Source: Hyphomicrobium sp.
GTDB lineage: Bacteria; Pseudomonadota; Alphaproteobacteria; Rhizobiales; Hyphomicrobiaceae
DNA length: 64,000 nucleotides
NCBI GenBank assembly: GCA_022843145.1
Contig: JALHOF010000001.1
Location: 186,001-250,000, forward strand
Reading direction: 5' to 3'
Shown here: positions 36,827 to 46,288 of the stretch, one piece after another
Layout of the letters: every line of letters starts with the position of its first letter
How positions within the stretch are numbered: the stretch's first letter is position 1
The notes under the pieces: model-generated
The model's database searches: none
Told to the model about the DNA's origin: nothing
The model's input: the letters and a program-made list of their open reading frames with translations, nothing else
Position numbers and translations under genes: made by a program

Positions 36827-38392
36827 TTAACCGAACTTCTTCAGGAACGAAATCGCTTTCCGGACCAGCGGATTGCTCGCCGCCGTCGCGAAGAACTTGT
36901 ATGCAGCGCGCTTGTTGACCTCGCCGAGCGTCGGATAGGGCGAAATCCACTCGGTCATCGCCTTGATCTTCATTTTCTGCGAAATGGCGAGCGACCAGAT
37001 CTGAATGAGTTCCCCAGCGTGCTCGCCGACGATCGAGCAGCCGAGGATGCGCCCCTTCGGGTCCGTCACCACCTTGACGTGGCCTTCCGTGGTCCGCTCC
37101 GCCTGGGCGCGGTCGTTCTCGTGATATGGCCAGCGCAGCACGTTGATCTTGCCATGCTTGGCGCGCGCCGCGTCTTCGCTGAGGCCGACGTTGGCCAGCT
37201 CCGGCTCGGTATAGGTCACCCACGGCACGACGCTTGTATCGGCCTTGGCTGGCAGCTTGAACAACGCGCGGCGGATGACGATGCCCGCGTGATAGTTGGC
37301 GACATGGGTGAACTGCAAGCCGCCCGTGACATCGCCGATGGCGAACACGCTGGCATTCGACGTCACCAGCGTTGGACCGACGGTGATCCCGCGCTTGTCA
37401 AATTTGATGCCGGCGGCATCAAGTCCGAGGTCGGACATGTTCGGCTTCCGCCCGGCCGCGATGAGCACGTGCGTGCCCTCGACGATCTCCGTTCCATCCG
37501 CCGTCGCCACGGTGACCTTGACCGCGCCGAGCCCACCATCCACGCGCTCGACTTTCGCGCCTTCGCGGATCTCGATGCCTTCGGTGCGCAGCTGACGCAG
37601 AACGATGGCGGTCATTTCAGGATCGTCCTTGCCGAGAGCCTTCAACCCCTCGACCACGGTGACGCGCGCGCCGAGCCGGCGATGTGCTTGCGCCAGCTCC
37701 ATTCCGATCGGCCCGCCGCCGACGATGATCAGGTGATCGATCTTGCTGGCGTTGTCGAAGATGGTTTCGTTGGTGAAATAGGGCACGCTGTCGAGCCCAG
37801 GGATCGGCGGCACCACGGGCGACGATCCGGTCGCGATGACGAAGCGGCGCGCCGTGATCTGATGTTCGCCAGCAACGACGGTGCGCTTGTCGATGAAGCG
37901 GCCGGCGGCGGTGATCACGCGGACGCCAAGTCCGGTGAACCGCTCGACCGAATCGTTGGGTGCGATGGCGGCGATGACCTGGTGCACGTGATCGTGGACA
38001 CCCTTCGGATCGATCACCGGCTCGACCGGCGCGATGCCGAACGCCGCCGACGTCCGCATGGCGTGCGCGCGTTTACCCGCGGCGATCATCGCCTTCGACG
38101 GCACGCAGCCGTAGTTCAGGCAATCGCCGCCCATCTTGTGCTTCTCGATGAGCACGACGCTTTGACCGAACGCTGCGGCAGCGGCAGCGACGGACAACCC
38201 GCCCGATCCAGCCCCGATGATGCAGAGATCGCAATTGATCGTCTCGCTGCCGGCGGCTTGCGTCGTCCCCGACCGGGTCGCCGATCCAGACCCTGCGCCG
38301 CCGGAGCCCTTGGCGCTCGCATCCTTCGCCGCGAGCGATGCGCCCGGCGACACGGCGGCGCCGCCCGAGGCGGTCACGTTATGCGGTTGCAT
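36827..38392 (-). CDS. FAD-dependent pyridine nucleotide-disulfide oxidoreductase (mercuric reductase/Lpd-like)
   Basis: 521 residues. FAD-binding CIIGAGSGGLSVAAAAAAFG, redox-active disulfide GGDCLNYGCVPSK, NAD(P)-binding HLIIVGGGPIGMELAQAH, and the second FAD motif VFAIGDVTG. At the C-terminus, where dihydrolipoamide dehydrogenase has a catalytic His in HAHPT, this protein has ISPYPTLGEVNKRAA, so the His-Glu dyad is not intact. No extra C-terminal cysteine pair of true MerA is present. The first 50 residues are low-complexity Ala/Ser/Gly. The ATG at 38392 overlaps the VTT-gene stop by 14 bases, so it is coupled to it. Third gene of the DUF547-VTT-flavoprotein unit. Confidence 0.9.
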   Translation of the reverse strand: MQPHNVTASGGAAVSPGASLAAKDASAKGSGGAGSGSATRSGTTQAAGSETINCDLCIIGAGSGGLSVAAAAAAFGQSVVLIEKHKMGGDCLNYGCVPSKAMIAAGKRAHAMRTSAAFGIAPVEPVIDPKGVHDHVHQVIAAIAPNDSVERFTGLGVRVITAAGRFIDKRTVVAGEHQITARRFVIATGSSPVVPPIPGLDSVPYFTNETIFDNASKIDHLIIVGGGPIGMELAQAHRRLGARVTVVEGLKALGKDDPEMTAIVLRQLRTEGIEIREGAKVERVDGGLGAVKVTVATADGTEIVEGTHVLIAAGRKPNMSDLGLDAAGIKFDKRGITVGPTLVTSNASVFAIGDVTGGLQFTHVANYHAGIVIRRALFKLPAKADTSVVPWVTYTEPELANVGLSEDAARAKHGKINVLRWPYHENDRAQAERTTEGHVKVVTDPKGRILGCSIVGEHAGELIQIWSLAISQKMKIKAMTEWISPYPTLGEVNKRAAYKFFATAASNPLVRKAISFLKKFG

Positions 38393-39191
38393 GGCGATTG
38401 CTCCACTTCTTGATCGCGACGGGAATGAGTGCGACGACGCCGAGCACCGCAAACGCGACCAGGAGTTCCGTCGTCACCAGTTTGGAAGTATCGATCGTAT
38501 AGGGGCAGATGGCATCGCCGCCGCCGGGATTCTTGTCGAGACACGCCTTATAGGCTGCGTTCTGCGCTTCGACGACACTGCCTAGTCCCGCGCCAGCGAT
38601 CGAGAACGCCGTCGTGCCGGGAATGATGCCGAGCAATGTGCCGATGACATACGTGCGCAGCGGCACGCCGAGCAGCGCCGGTGCGAGGTTGACGACGACG
38701 AAGGGAAATGCCGGAACCAGCCGCAGGAACAGCAGATAGCTCAACGCATTCTCCTTGAAGCCTTGCTGCAGCTTGCCGATCCACGGACCCGCTTTCGCTG
38801 CAAGCCCCTCGCCGAACGAGGTCTTGGCGATCAGGAAGATGATCGTCGCACCGATCGTCGCGCCAACGATCGCGGCCGGAGCACCGAGTTGCCATCCAAA
38901 CAGCAGTCCGCCCGTCAGCGTCATGACGAGACCGCCCGGAAGCGACAGCGCGACGACTGCGATATACGCGACAATGTAGATGGCGAGTGCTGCAACAAGG
39001 TTCTGGCCGATGAAGGCCTTCATCGCGTCGTAGTTGAGACCGATCGTCTTGAACGTCAGCAGCTTGTGCCAGCCCATCGCGAAGACGAGCCCCATCAAGC
39101 CGGCGATGGCGATCAGTGGCAACCAGCGGCGGAATCCGCTGCCGCTACCGCTTGCCGGTCCGCCGTTGCGGCTCGGTTGATTTGACGACAT
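38379..39191 (-). CDS. TVP38/TMEM64 family (VTT domain) membrane protein
   Basis: Integral membrane protein of 270 residues with about six helices and the SNARE-associated (VTT/DedA-superfamily) core: LSLPGGLVMTLTGGLLFGWQ, then GATIGATIIFLIAKTSFGEG, the KENALSYLLFLRLVPAFPFV re-entrant region and NLAPALLGVPLRTYVIGTLL. The superfamily includes lipid scramblases. Overlaps the downstream flavoprotein gene by 14 bases and follows the DUF547 gene by 59 bases. The N-terminus before helix 1 is a short Gly/Ser-rich stretch. Confidence 0.92.
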   Translation of the reverse strand: MSSNQPSRNGGPASGSGSGFRRWLPLIAIAGLMGLVFAMGWHKLLTFKTIGLNYDAMKAFIGQNLVAALAIYIVAYIAVVALSLPGGLVMTLTGGLLFGWQLGAPAAIVGATIGATIIFLIAKTSFGEGLAAKAGPWIGKLQQGFKENALSYLLFLRLVPAFPFVVVNLAPALLGVPLRTYVIGTLLGIIPGTTAFSIAGAGLGSVVEAQNAAYKACLDKNPGGGDAICPYTIDTSKLVTTELLVAFAVLGVVALIPVAIKKWSNRHATA

Positions 39192-39250
39192 GTCGCTCAG
39201 TCCTCATTAGCGTTGGGTGCGTGCTCGCCGGCTCGGCTCATCGCCGATTG

Positions 39251-40132
39251 TCACTTCACTTCGTTCAAGCTCCAGTCGTAGTCGTAGTCGGCAATCGCGG
39301 TGGCCGCATCAAGCTTGGGCTTCAACGCGGGGCCGGCGTACTTGCGCATGTGCGCGAGCACGCCGGCTTCGTTGCCGCCAAAATCGGCCTGGAACCAGTT
39401 GTAAATGGACGAAGCCGTGACCTTGCCGCCGTCGAGCTTCACGCCGCGCGAATGATTGATGTAGGCCTGGGCGCCGGCATCGAGCTGCGCTTCGAGACGC
39501 GCGCCCGTGAACGCTTCGGTCGCGAGGTTGGGACAGCCGAACGAAGCGCAATTGACGGCGTAATGGACGCGCGGATCCTTGAAGCCGGGCCGCAGGATTC
39601 CATGCTCGATGTCGTCGAGCGACAAGTCTTGGCCCTTGACCTTGACCAGCTTCGCCTTCCACGGCCCACCAGTGACCAGCGTCAGCAGGCCGCCGCCCAG
39701 GCTGATGTCCTTGATCGATTTGACCGGGTATTTGTCGAGGACGACGTCGATCGTCTTCGCGTTGTAGAGGTTAGCCCAGAAGGCGAACTGTTCCGGACGG
39801 TCGAGCGTGGCGACATCGACTTTTTCCAGGGCCGCGACATAGGCCTTGAGCGCCGCATGACCGTCGGCCTTGAATTTCGCGTAGCGCACGCGATTAACGC
39901 CGTCGGCTCCAGGAACAACGTACATTTTCAATAGGTTGTCCCAAGCGGCATGATCGACGGCGACCGTCGATCCTTTCGCATGCATTGTATGGAGATCTGC
40001 CACATTCGCGGCCGCCACAGGCAGAGTGATCGCGCTCGTGCCAAGCAAAAGGCCCGCCGCAAAGACGAAAAGCCGCCGAGTGACGTTAGTATTCGACGAG
40101 GTTCGCCCACATAATAGATGAAGATCGCGCAT
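39251..40132 (-). CDS. DUF547 domain secreted protein
   Basis: Protein of 293 residues with an N-terminal signal peptide (hydrophobic about 22-40, cleavage near VAAANV) and a DUF547 domain: RVRYAKFKADGHAALKAYVA, EQFAFWANLYNAKTIDVVLD, and VHYAVNCASFGCPNL with its conserved cysteines. The family is periplasmic or secreted and of unknown activity, possibly cysteine-dependent; that is inference. The ATG at 40132 is used; an internal start around codon 17 (VTRRLFVFAAG) would give a more typical signal peptide. First gene of the DUF547-VTT-flavoprotein unit, divergent from rpmH. Confidence 0.9.
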   Translation of the reverse strand: MRDLHLLCGRTSSNTNVTRRLFVFAAGLLLGTSAITLPVAAANVADLHTMHAKGSTVAVDHAAWDNLLKMYVVPGADGVNRVRYAKFKADGHAALKAYVAALEKVDVATLDRPEQFAFWANLYNAKTIDVVLDKYPVKSIKDISLGGGLLTLVTGGPWKAKLVKVKGQDLSLDDIEHGILRPGFKDPRVHYAVNCASFGCPNLATEAFTGARLEAQLDAGAQAYINHSRGVKLDGGKVTASSIYNWFQADFGGNEAGVLAHMRKYAGPALKPKLDAATAIADYDYDWSLNEVK

Positions 40133-40472
40133 GAATACCTCGTCGGGGATGAGTTGTGCTTGCTGCTGTCGCTAAGCCGCGAAGCGACGGCAACGTGAAC
40201 CTGATCACGGCAAAAGAAAATGGGGTCTCAAGCTGTCGTGAAAACTCGGATGGCCATGTGATAGCACGTGATCATGCCCACTCGGTCATAGCGGCAGGCT
40301 CTGATTGACTTGCGTGTTGGGTATACCTATAAGCTCGGGCCTTCATCCATCGTCGCGACGCGTGGATTGCCAGGGGACGAGCTTCAGCTCGGCCTGATGA
40401 TGGCAGTTTCCGTTTCGCCCCGGACCGCTTTGGGCATTTTGACCCAGACGCGGCAACGCACGGAGAATTCAC
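40133..40472. other. Intergenic region between DUF547 gene and rpmH
   Basis: 340 bases. It holds the rpmH promoter described separately and, presumably, the promoter of the divergent DUF547 unit, which I could not pinpoint. The predicted rpmH transcript would have a leader of about 130 bases. No ORF of note. Confidence 0.6.
40305..40333 (+). promoter_or_regulatory. Predicted sigma-70-type promoter of rpmH-rnpA
   Basis: TTGACT (40305-40310), a 17-base spacer and TATAAG (40328-40333). The best consensus match seen in the window, as expected for a ribosomal protein gene. Confidence 0.75.
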
Positions 40473-40607
40473 GTGAAACGTACGTATCAGCCGAGCAAAC
40501 TCGTTCGCAAGCGTCGCCACGGCTTCCGCAAGCGCATGCAGACCGCCGGTGGCATCAAAGTACTCGCCCGCCGCCGCGCCAAGGGCCGCAAGCGTCTGTC
40601 GGCCTAG
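40473..40607 (+). CDS. rpmH: 50S ribosomal protein L34
   Basis: 44-residue basic ribosomal protein, read directly from the sequence: [20 protein letters not shown], then [20 protein letters not shown] and the ending RLSA. Full length and highly conserved. The start codon is GTG at 40473, with GGAGAATTCAC just upstream. It heads the rpmH-rnpA-yidC-engB region. Confidence 0.98.
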   Translation: MKRTYQPSKLVRKRRHGFRKRMQTAGGIKVLARRRAKGRKRLSA

Positions 40608-40779
40608 TGCATCGGCCCGCGGTTCGGTTTCCGAAGTTCGGGCGATGAGGATTGCAGCGGTCTGGCCGCTGGCATCGGCGTGATCTGGGTTGGCGATACG
40701 CACCTCCTGGTGCGGACCGGCACCCCTGGCGCGCCGAACGTGTTTTCCGCTCAGACCACTCCGCGCTGGTGCCCGCCGT

Positions 40780-40795
40780 GACCCGTAAGCGGGTC
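40780..40795 (+). promoter_or_regulatory. Hairpin in the rpmH-rnpA spacer
   Basis: GACCCG-TAAG-CGGGTC, a perfect 6-base stem 26 bases upstream of the rnpA ATG. It may attenuate or process the transcript between rpmH and rnpA; no T-run follows. Confidence 0.35.
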
Positions 40796-40821
40796 AGGAC
40801 TGTGTGCGAAGGCCTCCCGGT

Positions 40822-41238
40822 ATGCCCGTTACCCTCAAGAAACGCTCCGAGTTCCTGCGCATTCGAGGTGGTGCGCGCTGGTCGACGGCATCGTTCGTGC
40901 TGGAGACGAAGCCCCGGCCGGCCGCCAATCCCTCCGTTCACACGGGTCCGGCGCCTGCAGCTCCTCCTTCCGCCACCGCATCTTTGCCGCCGCGCTTCGG
41001 CTTCACGGTCACCAAGCAGATCGGCAACGCGGTCGTCCGCAACCGGGTTCGCCGCCGGTTGAAGTCCGCCATAGACCTGATTGCCACCGCGCGCGCGCAG
41101 CCCGGATACGACTATGTTCTTATCGCACGGTCGCCGGCGTTGACGCGCCCGTTTGCCGATCTCAAGAAAGAGCTTGAAGACGCTCTCCATCGCGTGCATC
41201 ACGCTCCGCAACGACGCCCGAAGCCACGCGGAACGTGA
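40822..41238 (+). CDS. rnpA: Ribonuclease P protein component
   Basis: Protein subunit that aids the RNase P RNA in cutting tRNA 5' leaders. 138 residues. LKKRSEFLRIRGGARW at the N-terminus, FGFTVTKQIGNAVVRNRVRR (the conserved RNR basic helix) and DYVLIARSPALTRPFADL. Between the first and second strands there is a Pro/Ala-rich insertion of about 25 residues. The ATG at 40822 is chosen over the one at 40804 because it matches the family start (MPVTLKKR). Lies 214 bases after rpmH. Confidence 0.95.
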   Translation: MPVTLKKRSEFLRIRGGARWSTASFVLETKPRPAANPSVHTGPAPAAPPSATASLPPRFGFTVTKQIGNAVVRNRVRRRLKSAIDLIATARAQPGYDYVLIARSPALTRPFADLKKELEDALHRVHHAPQRRPKPRGT

Positions 41239-41414
41239 AGCCGGGTGCGCCAATCCATTTGCACCACGCCGTATCGGAGCCTGAGAGCGCCGGGGCGACG
41301 CGGTGTCGTATGCCATTCGACGCGCGCATCGGCCAAACATGCCGGACGCGCCACTCTCAGTGACCGTTGACCCCTGTGACCGTTGACCAACGTGTCCGAT
41401 CAGCCCGAGGCTCC

Positions 41415-43325
41415 ATGCAAGGCAGAGATCCCGAAAGCTCCACGAACCTCATGCTGGCCGTCGCGCTGTCGATGGCGGTGCTGTTTGCTTGGCAGGTGTT
41501 CTACGCCGGGCCGAAGCTGAAGGAAGAGCAGGCACGTCTCGAGCGCGAGAAAGCGGCGCAGTCGCAGACCGTGCAGCCGGGGGCCGCGGCGCCCGGTCAG
41601 CCTGCAACGCCGGGGGCACCGGCGCAGACCACCGTCCCTGGCGGCGACGCACCGAGGCCCTCCGCGCTGCCGACCGTCCCGTTGACGCCTGAGCAGGCCG
41701 CCCGCGGCCGCGACGAGGCGCTGAAGTCGAGCCCGCGTGTGGCTATCGACACGCCCTCCCTCAAGGGATCGATCTCGCTCAAGGGCGGACGCTTCGACGA
41801 TCTGCTGCTGACCCGCTACCGGGTCAAGGCCAACCCCGCGAGCCCGAACGTCGCCCTGTTCTCTCCGGCCGATGCGCCAAATCCGTATTTCGCCGAGCAG
41901 GGCTGGAGCGCGCAGGACTCCGGCGTGAAGCTGCCCGACCGCGACACCGTCTGGACGCTCGAGAAGCAGGGCACGCTGACGCCGAAGACGCCAGTCACCC
42001 TCGTCCACGACAACGGCCAGGGCCTCGTCTTCCGCCGCACCATCTCGGTCGACGACGACTACATGTTCAAACTGATGGACGAGGTCGAGAACAAGACCCA
42101 GGCCGACGTCACTCTGTTTCCCTATGCCCGCCTCTATCGCTACGGCACACCGCCGATCGAAGGCTTTTATATCCAGCACGAAGGCATGATCGGCGTCGTC
42201 GGCGATGCCGGCCTCAAAGAGATCACCTATCACGACGTGCAGAAGGAGAACGGCGGCCAGCGGTTCGAAGGTAAGACCGGCGGCTGGCTCGGCATCACCG
42301 ACAAGTACTGGGCGGCAGCGCTCATTCCGGATCAGACCGCGACCTACACCGGCGCACTTCGCCTCGCCTCGCCCAAGTCGGCGACGTCGCGCGAAGCGTT
42401 CCAGGCCGACTACCTTCGTGCAGGGCTGGTCATTCCGCCGATGGCTCGGAAGGGTGTCGAGAGCCGCATCTTCGCGGGCGCCAAGCAGGTCGACAAGATC
42501 GAGAACTACGAGACCACGCAGGGCATCAAGCAGTTCGACCTGCTGATCGACTGGGGCTGGTTCTACTTCATCACCAAGCCGCTCTATCACCTCATCAACT
42601 GGCTCTACAAACTGCTCGGCAACTTCGGTCTCGCCATCCTCGCCGTCACCGTGCTCGTCAAGGTCGCGTTCTTCCCGCTCGCGAACAAGAGCTATGAGTC
42701 GATGGCCAAGATGAAAAAGCTGCAGCCGGAAATGGAACTCCTCAAGGAGCGCTTCAAGGAGGACAAGGCGGCACAGCAGCAGGAGCTGATGAAGCTCTAC
42801 CAGAAGGAGAAGATCAACCCGCTGGCCGGCTGTCTGCCGATCCTCGTGCAGATCCCCGTTTTCTTCGCGCTCTACAAGGTGCTGTTCGTGTCGATCGACA
42901 TGCGCCACGCGCCGTTCTTCGGCTGGATCAAGGATCTCTCCGCGCCCGACCCGACATCGCTGTTCAACTTGTTCGGCTTGCTGCCATTCGCGGTGCCGGA
43001 GTTCCTGGCGATCGGCGCGTGGCCGCTATTGATGGGCGTGACGATGTGGCTGCAGATGCAGTTGAACCCGCCGCAGCCTGATCCGACTCAGCAGATGATC
43101 TTCAACTGGATGCCGGTCATGTTCACGTTCCTCTTGGCCTCGTTCCCGGCCGGACTCGTGATCTACTGGGCTTGGAACAACATGCTATCGATGGCGCAGC
43201 AGAGCTACATCCTGAAGAAGCAGGGCGTGAAGATTCCGCTCAAGGAAAACGTCACCCGCATCTTCTCGCCGGTATTGTCATTGTTCGGTCTCGGCAAGTC
43301 GGCGGACAAGGGTGCCAAGAGTTGA
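41415..43325 (+). CDS. yidC: Membrane protein insertase YidC
   Basis: Inner-membrane insertase and folding factor of 636 residues, of the long Gram-negative type. N-terminal anchor (about 14-32, [20 protein letters not shown]), a Pro/Ala-rich linker, the periplasmic beta-supersandwich domain (about 110-380), then the five-helix insertase core with the charged cytoplasmic loop [20 protein letters not shown] and [20 protein letters not shown]. The ATG at 41415 has GAGG upstream; an earlier in-frame ATG at 41367 is less likely. The 176-base gap to rnpA is too small for yidD, which often sits there. Confidence 0.97.
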   Translation: MQGRDPESSTNLMLAVALSMAVLFAWQVFYAGPKLKEEQARLEREKAAQSQTVQPGAAAPGQPATPGAPAQTTVPGGDAPRPSALPTVPLTPEQAARGRDEALKSSPRVAIDTPSLKGSISLKGGRFDDLLLTRYRVKANPASPNVALFSPADAPNPYFAEQGWSAQDSGVKLPDRDTVWTLEKQGTLTPKTPVTLVHDNGQGLVFRRTISVDDDYMFKLMDEVENKTQADVTLFPYARLYRYGTPPIEGFYIQHEGMIGVVGDAGLKEITYHDVQKENGGQRFEGKTGGWLGITDKYWAAALIPDQTATYTGALRLASPKSATSREAFQADYLRAGLVIPPMARKGVESRIFAGAKQVDKIENYETTQGIKQFDLLIDWGWFYFITKPLYHLINWLYKLLGNFGLAILAVTVLVKVAFFPLANKSYESMAKMKKLQPEMELLKERFKEDKAAQQQELMKLYQKEKINPLAGCLPILVQIPVFFALYKVLFVSIDMRHAPFFGWIKDLSAPDPTSLFNLFGLLPFAVPEFLAIGAWPLLMGVTMWLQMQLNPPQPDPTQQMIFNWMPVMFTFLLASFPAGLVIYWAWNNMLSMAQQSYILKKQGVKIPLKENVTRIFSPVLSLFGLGKSADKGAKS

Positions 43326-43377
43326 CGCGGATCGCCGGCATTGCGGTTCGACCGAAAGTCAGGCGGGAGGCCGGGCC

Positions 43378-44031
43378 ATGAACGAAGGCACGGACCTCAC
43401 CGCAGCCGAGATAGAAGCCGGCGACGAGTTATTCAAACGGCCGACGACGTTCATCATGAGCGTCGCCGCCATCGACGGTTTGCCGGCGGCCGATCGCGTC
43501 GAAATTGCGCTCGCAGGCCGCTCGAACGTCGGCAAATCCAGTCTCATCAACGCCATCGTCCGCGACGGCGCGCTGGCGCGCACGTCGAACACGCCGGGCC
43601 GCACACAGCTGCTCAACTACTTCGTCACCGACGACCGCGCGCTCAATCTCGTCGACATGCCGGGATACGGATTCGCCAAGGCACCGAAGGCGACCGTCGA
43701 GGCGTGGACCAAGCTCGTGAAGGACTATCTGCGCGGCCGCCCGACGCTGGCGCGCGTGTTCCTGCTGATCGACGCACGGCACGGCATCAAGCCGGTCGAC
43801 ATGGAAATCATGGCGCTGCTCGACACCTCGGCGGTGTCGTATCAGGTCGTGCTGACCAAGGCCGACAAGATCAACCCGTTCGAACTCGAACAGGTCAAGG
43901 CGGCGACGTTCGCCGAACTCTCTCGTCATCCCGCGGCGTTCCCGGCGATCCTCGCGACTTCGTCCGAAAAGGGCGACGGCATCCCAGAGCTGCGCGCCAC
44001 GATCGCCCGCATCATCGCCGAGCGCCGCTGA
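43378..44031 (+). CDS. engB: Ribosome biogenesis GTP-binding protein YsxC/EngB
   Basis: GTPase of 217 residues needed for 50S subunit assembly. G motifs: G1 [16 protein letters not shown]2 region [14 protein letters not shown]3 [12 protein letters not shown]4 VLTKADKI, G5 [10 protein letters not shown]. The ATG at 43378 gives the usual length; the longer frame from 43312 overlaps the yidC end. 52 bases after yidC, probably co-transcribed. Its 3' end converges with the Clp-N-domain gene. Confidence 0.96.
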   Translation: MNEGTDLTAAEIEAGDELFKRPTTFIMSVAAIDGLPAADRVEIALAGRSNVGKSSLINAIVRDGALARTSNTPGRTQLLNYFVTDDRALNLVDMPGYGFAKAPKATVEAWTKLVKDYLRGRPTLARVFLLIDARHGIKPVDMEIMALLDTSAVSYQVVLTKADKINPFELEQVKAATFAELSRHPAAFPAILATSSEKGDGIPELRATIARIIAERR

Positions 44032-44064
44032 TTAGGCCGCACTTGAGTGAAGTCCGGTGTCAGG

Positions 44065-46017
44065 TCAGCCGCCGATGGCCTTTTTCGCGGCGAGGTAGGC
44101 AACTGCGAACGCGCCCTCGCCGAATTTCGCCAAGAGCCCGCCGACGACGGCTGCGGCGGCCCACGTTCCGGCGGTCATCGCTGCACGGCCGTAGTTGGTC
44201 TTGACCTTCACGTCGATAACCTGGTCGGGCAGCGCCGTTTCGGCGGCGACGCCATCCCCACCCACGGTGCGCGCGGACACCACGAGCTGCAACCGCTTCC
44301 AGCCGCGTTCGCGCGGCGTCACCGTCCAGCGCCAGCTGGCGTAGTCGTCCGACATCAGGCCGAGCGTGTTCTCGATCCACTGCGTCTCGGGCGACGCACT
44401 CTCGATGAAGAAGCCGCCCTCGGGGGCGCGCAGGCGCACCGACATCGCCTTGGTGACCATCACGTCGTGGCGCCACGCCGCGCCGCCGCCTTGCAAGCCC
44501 TCGGCGAGCGCTTTGACATTGGCCTTGCCGATCCGCACTTCAACGCGCTGCGGCACGGCCACGCGCATCGCCTTCGGGATGTTCTCGACGAGCTGGCCGA
44601 TCTCGACGGCGGGGCTGGGGCCGGTGCGCGGCCGACCACCGCCCTGCGCGGACGCCTGGGGCGCGCCGGGCGGCGGCAGTGGCGACGGCATCTGCGGCGC
44701 AGGCGGGGGCTGCATCTGCGCACGTCGCAACTCGGCGGACATCTCCTCGCTGCCCGGCATCGGCCGCCCACGCTGCAGCGGAGGAGGTGGCAATCCAGGC
44801 GGTAGCGGCGGCGGCTGACGCATCGGGCGCGGCCCGGCGGGAGCGCCTTGCTGCTGCGGCGGCACCCACGACCCGTTCATCGCATCGCTCGTCGGCGAAG
44901 GTGGCGGCGGTTGCGGCGGACGCGCGCCGCGATCGGGCGGCATCGGGCGATGCGGGTGGACGCTGGGCCGGGGCGGCGGACCGGGAGGCGGGGCCGGATA
45001 AGACTGTGCCGGCTGTGACGGGCCGGGTGGAGGCGGGGCGGGCCGCGGCATCGGCGGCGGGCTCTCGAGCACGGGTGGCGTAACGAGCGGCGGAAAAGCC
45101 GGTTCCACGCGCTCCGCGACGCGCGCCTGAGCGCCATGATCTTCGTGGATCGGCTGCTCACGCCAGTCGGGGGCATAGGAGGGGGCGCGAGTGGTCTCGT
45201 AGCGCTCGGCCGGTGCGGGGTCGTCATAGTCCACGGACACATCAGCCGAGGACATCGGCTCGTGTACGGGCGGCGCGGCGGCTTCGGCGGTGTGCTGCTC
45301 GTCACCGACGGGTGCATGACGCCGCCGGACACGCTCACGCGCCTCGGCCAAGAGGTCGTCCATGCTCGGCTGTGGATGGCTGGCTCCGCGTCCGCCTGTC
45401 GGCGGACCGTCGCGCGGCGGCAGGGGCATTGGCCCGGGGCTCGGCGACGGAATCGGGGATGGCTGCTGCAGGGCGGCAGGCTGCGGCGGCGGTTCGGCAG
45501 CGCGCGGCGGCTGAGCCGAAGGCTGGTTTGCCGGCGGCTGGGCCGTTGAAGTTTGGGCATTGGCCCGCTGCAAGGCGTGGATGGCGCCCTCGAATGTCAG
45601 TCCATGCGCACTGAGCAGATGCGCGGCCGTACTGCGCCCGTCGCCGACGACGGCGGCCAGCACGATGGCGCCGTTGATTTCGCGGCGGCGGCCTTGTTGG
45701 GCGGCGGCGGCGGCGGCTTCGAGGATACGGCGGAGATCGGGCGACACCACGAGCTGGCCCTGCCGATCCGGCGGCATGCGCTCTTCGATGCGGCCAAGAT
45801 GGCTCGAGACATCGGCGCTCAGCCGCCCGACGTCGAGGTTGCTGGCAGCCAGAACCAGACCCGCCTCGGGGTCTTCCGTCAGCGCGAGCAGGAGATGCTC
45901 GAGCGTCACCTCGACGTGCTGCTGCGCGCGCGCGTAGTCCGTCGCCCGCGACAAAGTTGCCGCGAGATTGGCCGACATCGGAATCCGGCCCAACTCGGCG
46001 ACGACCATATTCGTCAT
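44065..46017 (-). CDS. Clp N-domain protein with proline-rich linker and membrane-anchored beta-rich domain
   Basis: 650 residues in three parts. N-terminus (about 10-150): a Clp-N (ClpA/ClpB/ClpC repeat) domain with both repeats, LAATLSRATDYARAQQHVEV, TLEHLLLALTEDPEA, then VSPDLRRILEAAAAAAQQG and INGAIVLAAVVGDGRSTAAH. Middle (about 160-470): extreme Pro/Ala/Gln-rich stretch. C-terminus (about 471-610): a domain I cannot assign, with strands such as RVEVRIGKANVKALAEGLQG, VTKAMSVRLRAPEGGFFIES and SWRWTVTPRERGWKRLQLVV, followed by a hydrophobic helix (about 613-640). There is no AAA+ or peptidase domain, so it is not a Clp ATPase. ATG 46017 follows GGGGAGAGG; ATG at codons 4 and 14 are alternatives. 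Convergent with engB and divergent from argB. Confidence 0.85.
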   Translation of the reverse strand: MTNMVVAELGRIPMSANLAATLSRATDYARAQQHVEVTLEHLLLALTEDPEAGLVLAASNLDVGRLSADVSSHLGRIEERMPPDRQGQLVVSPDLRRILEAAAAAAQQGRRREINGAIVLAAVVGDGRSTAAHLLSAHGLTFEGAIHALQRANAQTSTAQPPANQPSAQPPRAAEPPPQPAALQQPSPIPSPSPGPMPLPPRDGPPTGGRGASHPQPSMDDLLAEARERVRRRHAPVGDEQHTAEAAAPPVHEPMSSADVSVDYDDPAPAERYETTRAPSYAPDWREQPIHEDHGAQARVAERVEPAFPPLVTPPVLESPPPMPRPAPPPPGPSQPAQSYPAPPPGPPPRPSVHPHRPMPPDRGARPPQPPPPSPTSDAMNGSWVPPQQQGAPAGPRPMRQPPPLPPGLPPPPLQRGRPMPGSEEMSAELRRAQMQPPPAPQMPSPLPPPGAPQASAQGGGRPRTGPSPAVEIGQLVENIPKAMRVAVPQRVEVRIGKANVKALAEGLQGGGAAWRHDVMVTKAMSVRLRAPEGGFFIESASPETQWIENTLGLMSDDYASWRWTVTPRERGWKRLQLVVSARTVGGDGVAAETALPDQVIDVKVKTNYGRAAMTAGTWAAAAVVGGLLAKFGEGAFAVAYLAAKKAIGG

Positions 46018-46288
46018 GCACCTCTCCCCGCCGGCCGCGGCGCCCTGTCGTCGCCGCGAATCCCGTGCCGCCGCAACCAACTTAGCTGATTGCCGGGCGC
46101 GCCGCACGCCCGCCGAGCGACGAAGCTGTGCTTTGAGCTACACGCGGAATGTGAGGGAAATCCGTTGAGGGGTGGCGGCAACCGGATATAAGTGCAGCCG
46201 TCGGCGGAATCGGCGCGGCAAACGTGTCGCAGCACGGCTCGCCAGGCCCGCTCCCAGGCCGCTCAACGTATCCAGAGGTCCGCGCCCC

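Noticed and set aside
36770-38413. Long plus-strand ORF opposite the FAD oxidoreductase (547 codons)
   Set aside because: Same antisense artefact; the minus-strand protein has all flavoprotein motifs.
41239-41414. Looked for yidD between rnpA and yidC
   Set aside because: The gap is only 176 bases and no frame gives the YidD signature, so yidD is absent here.
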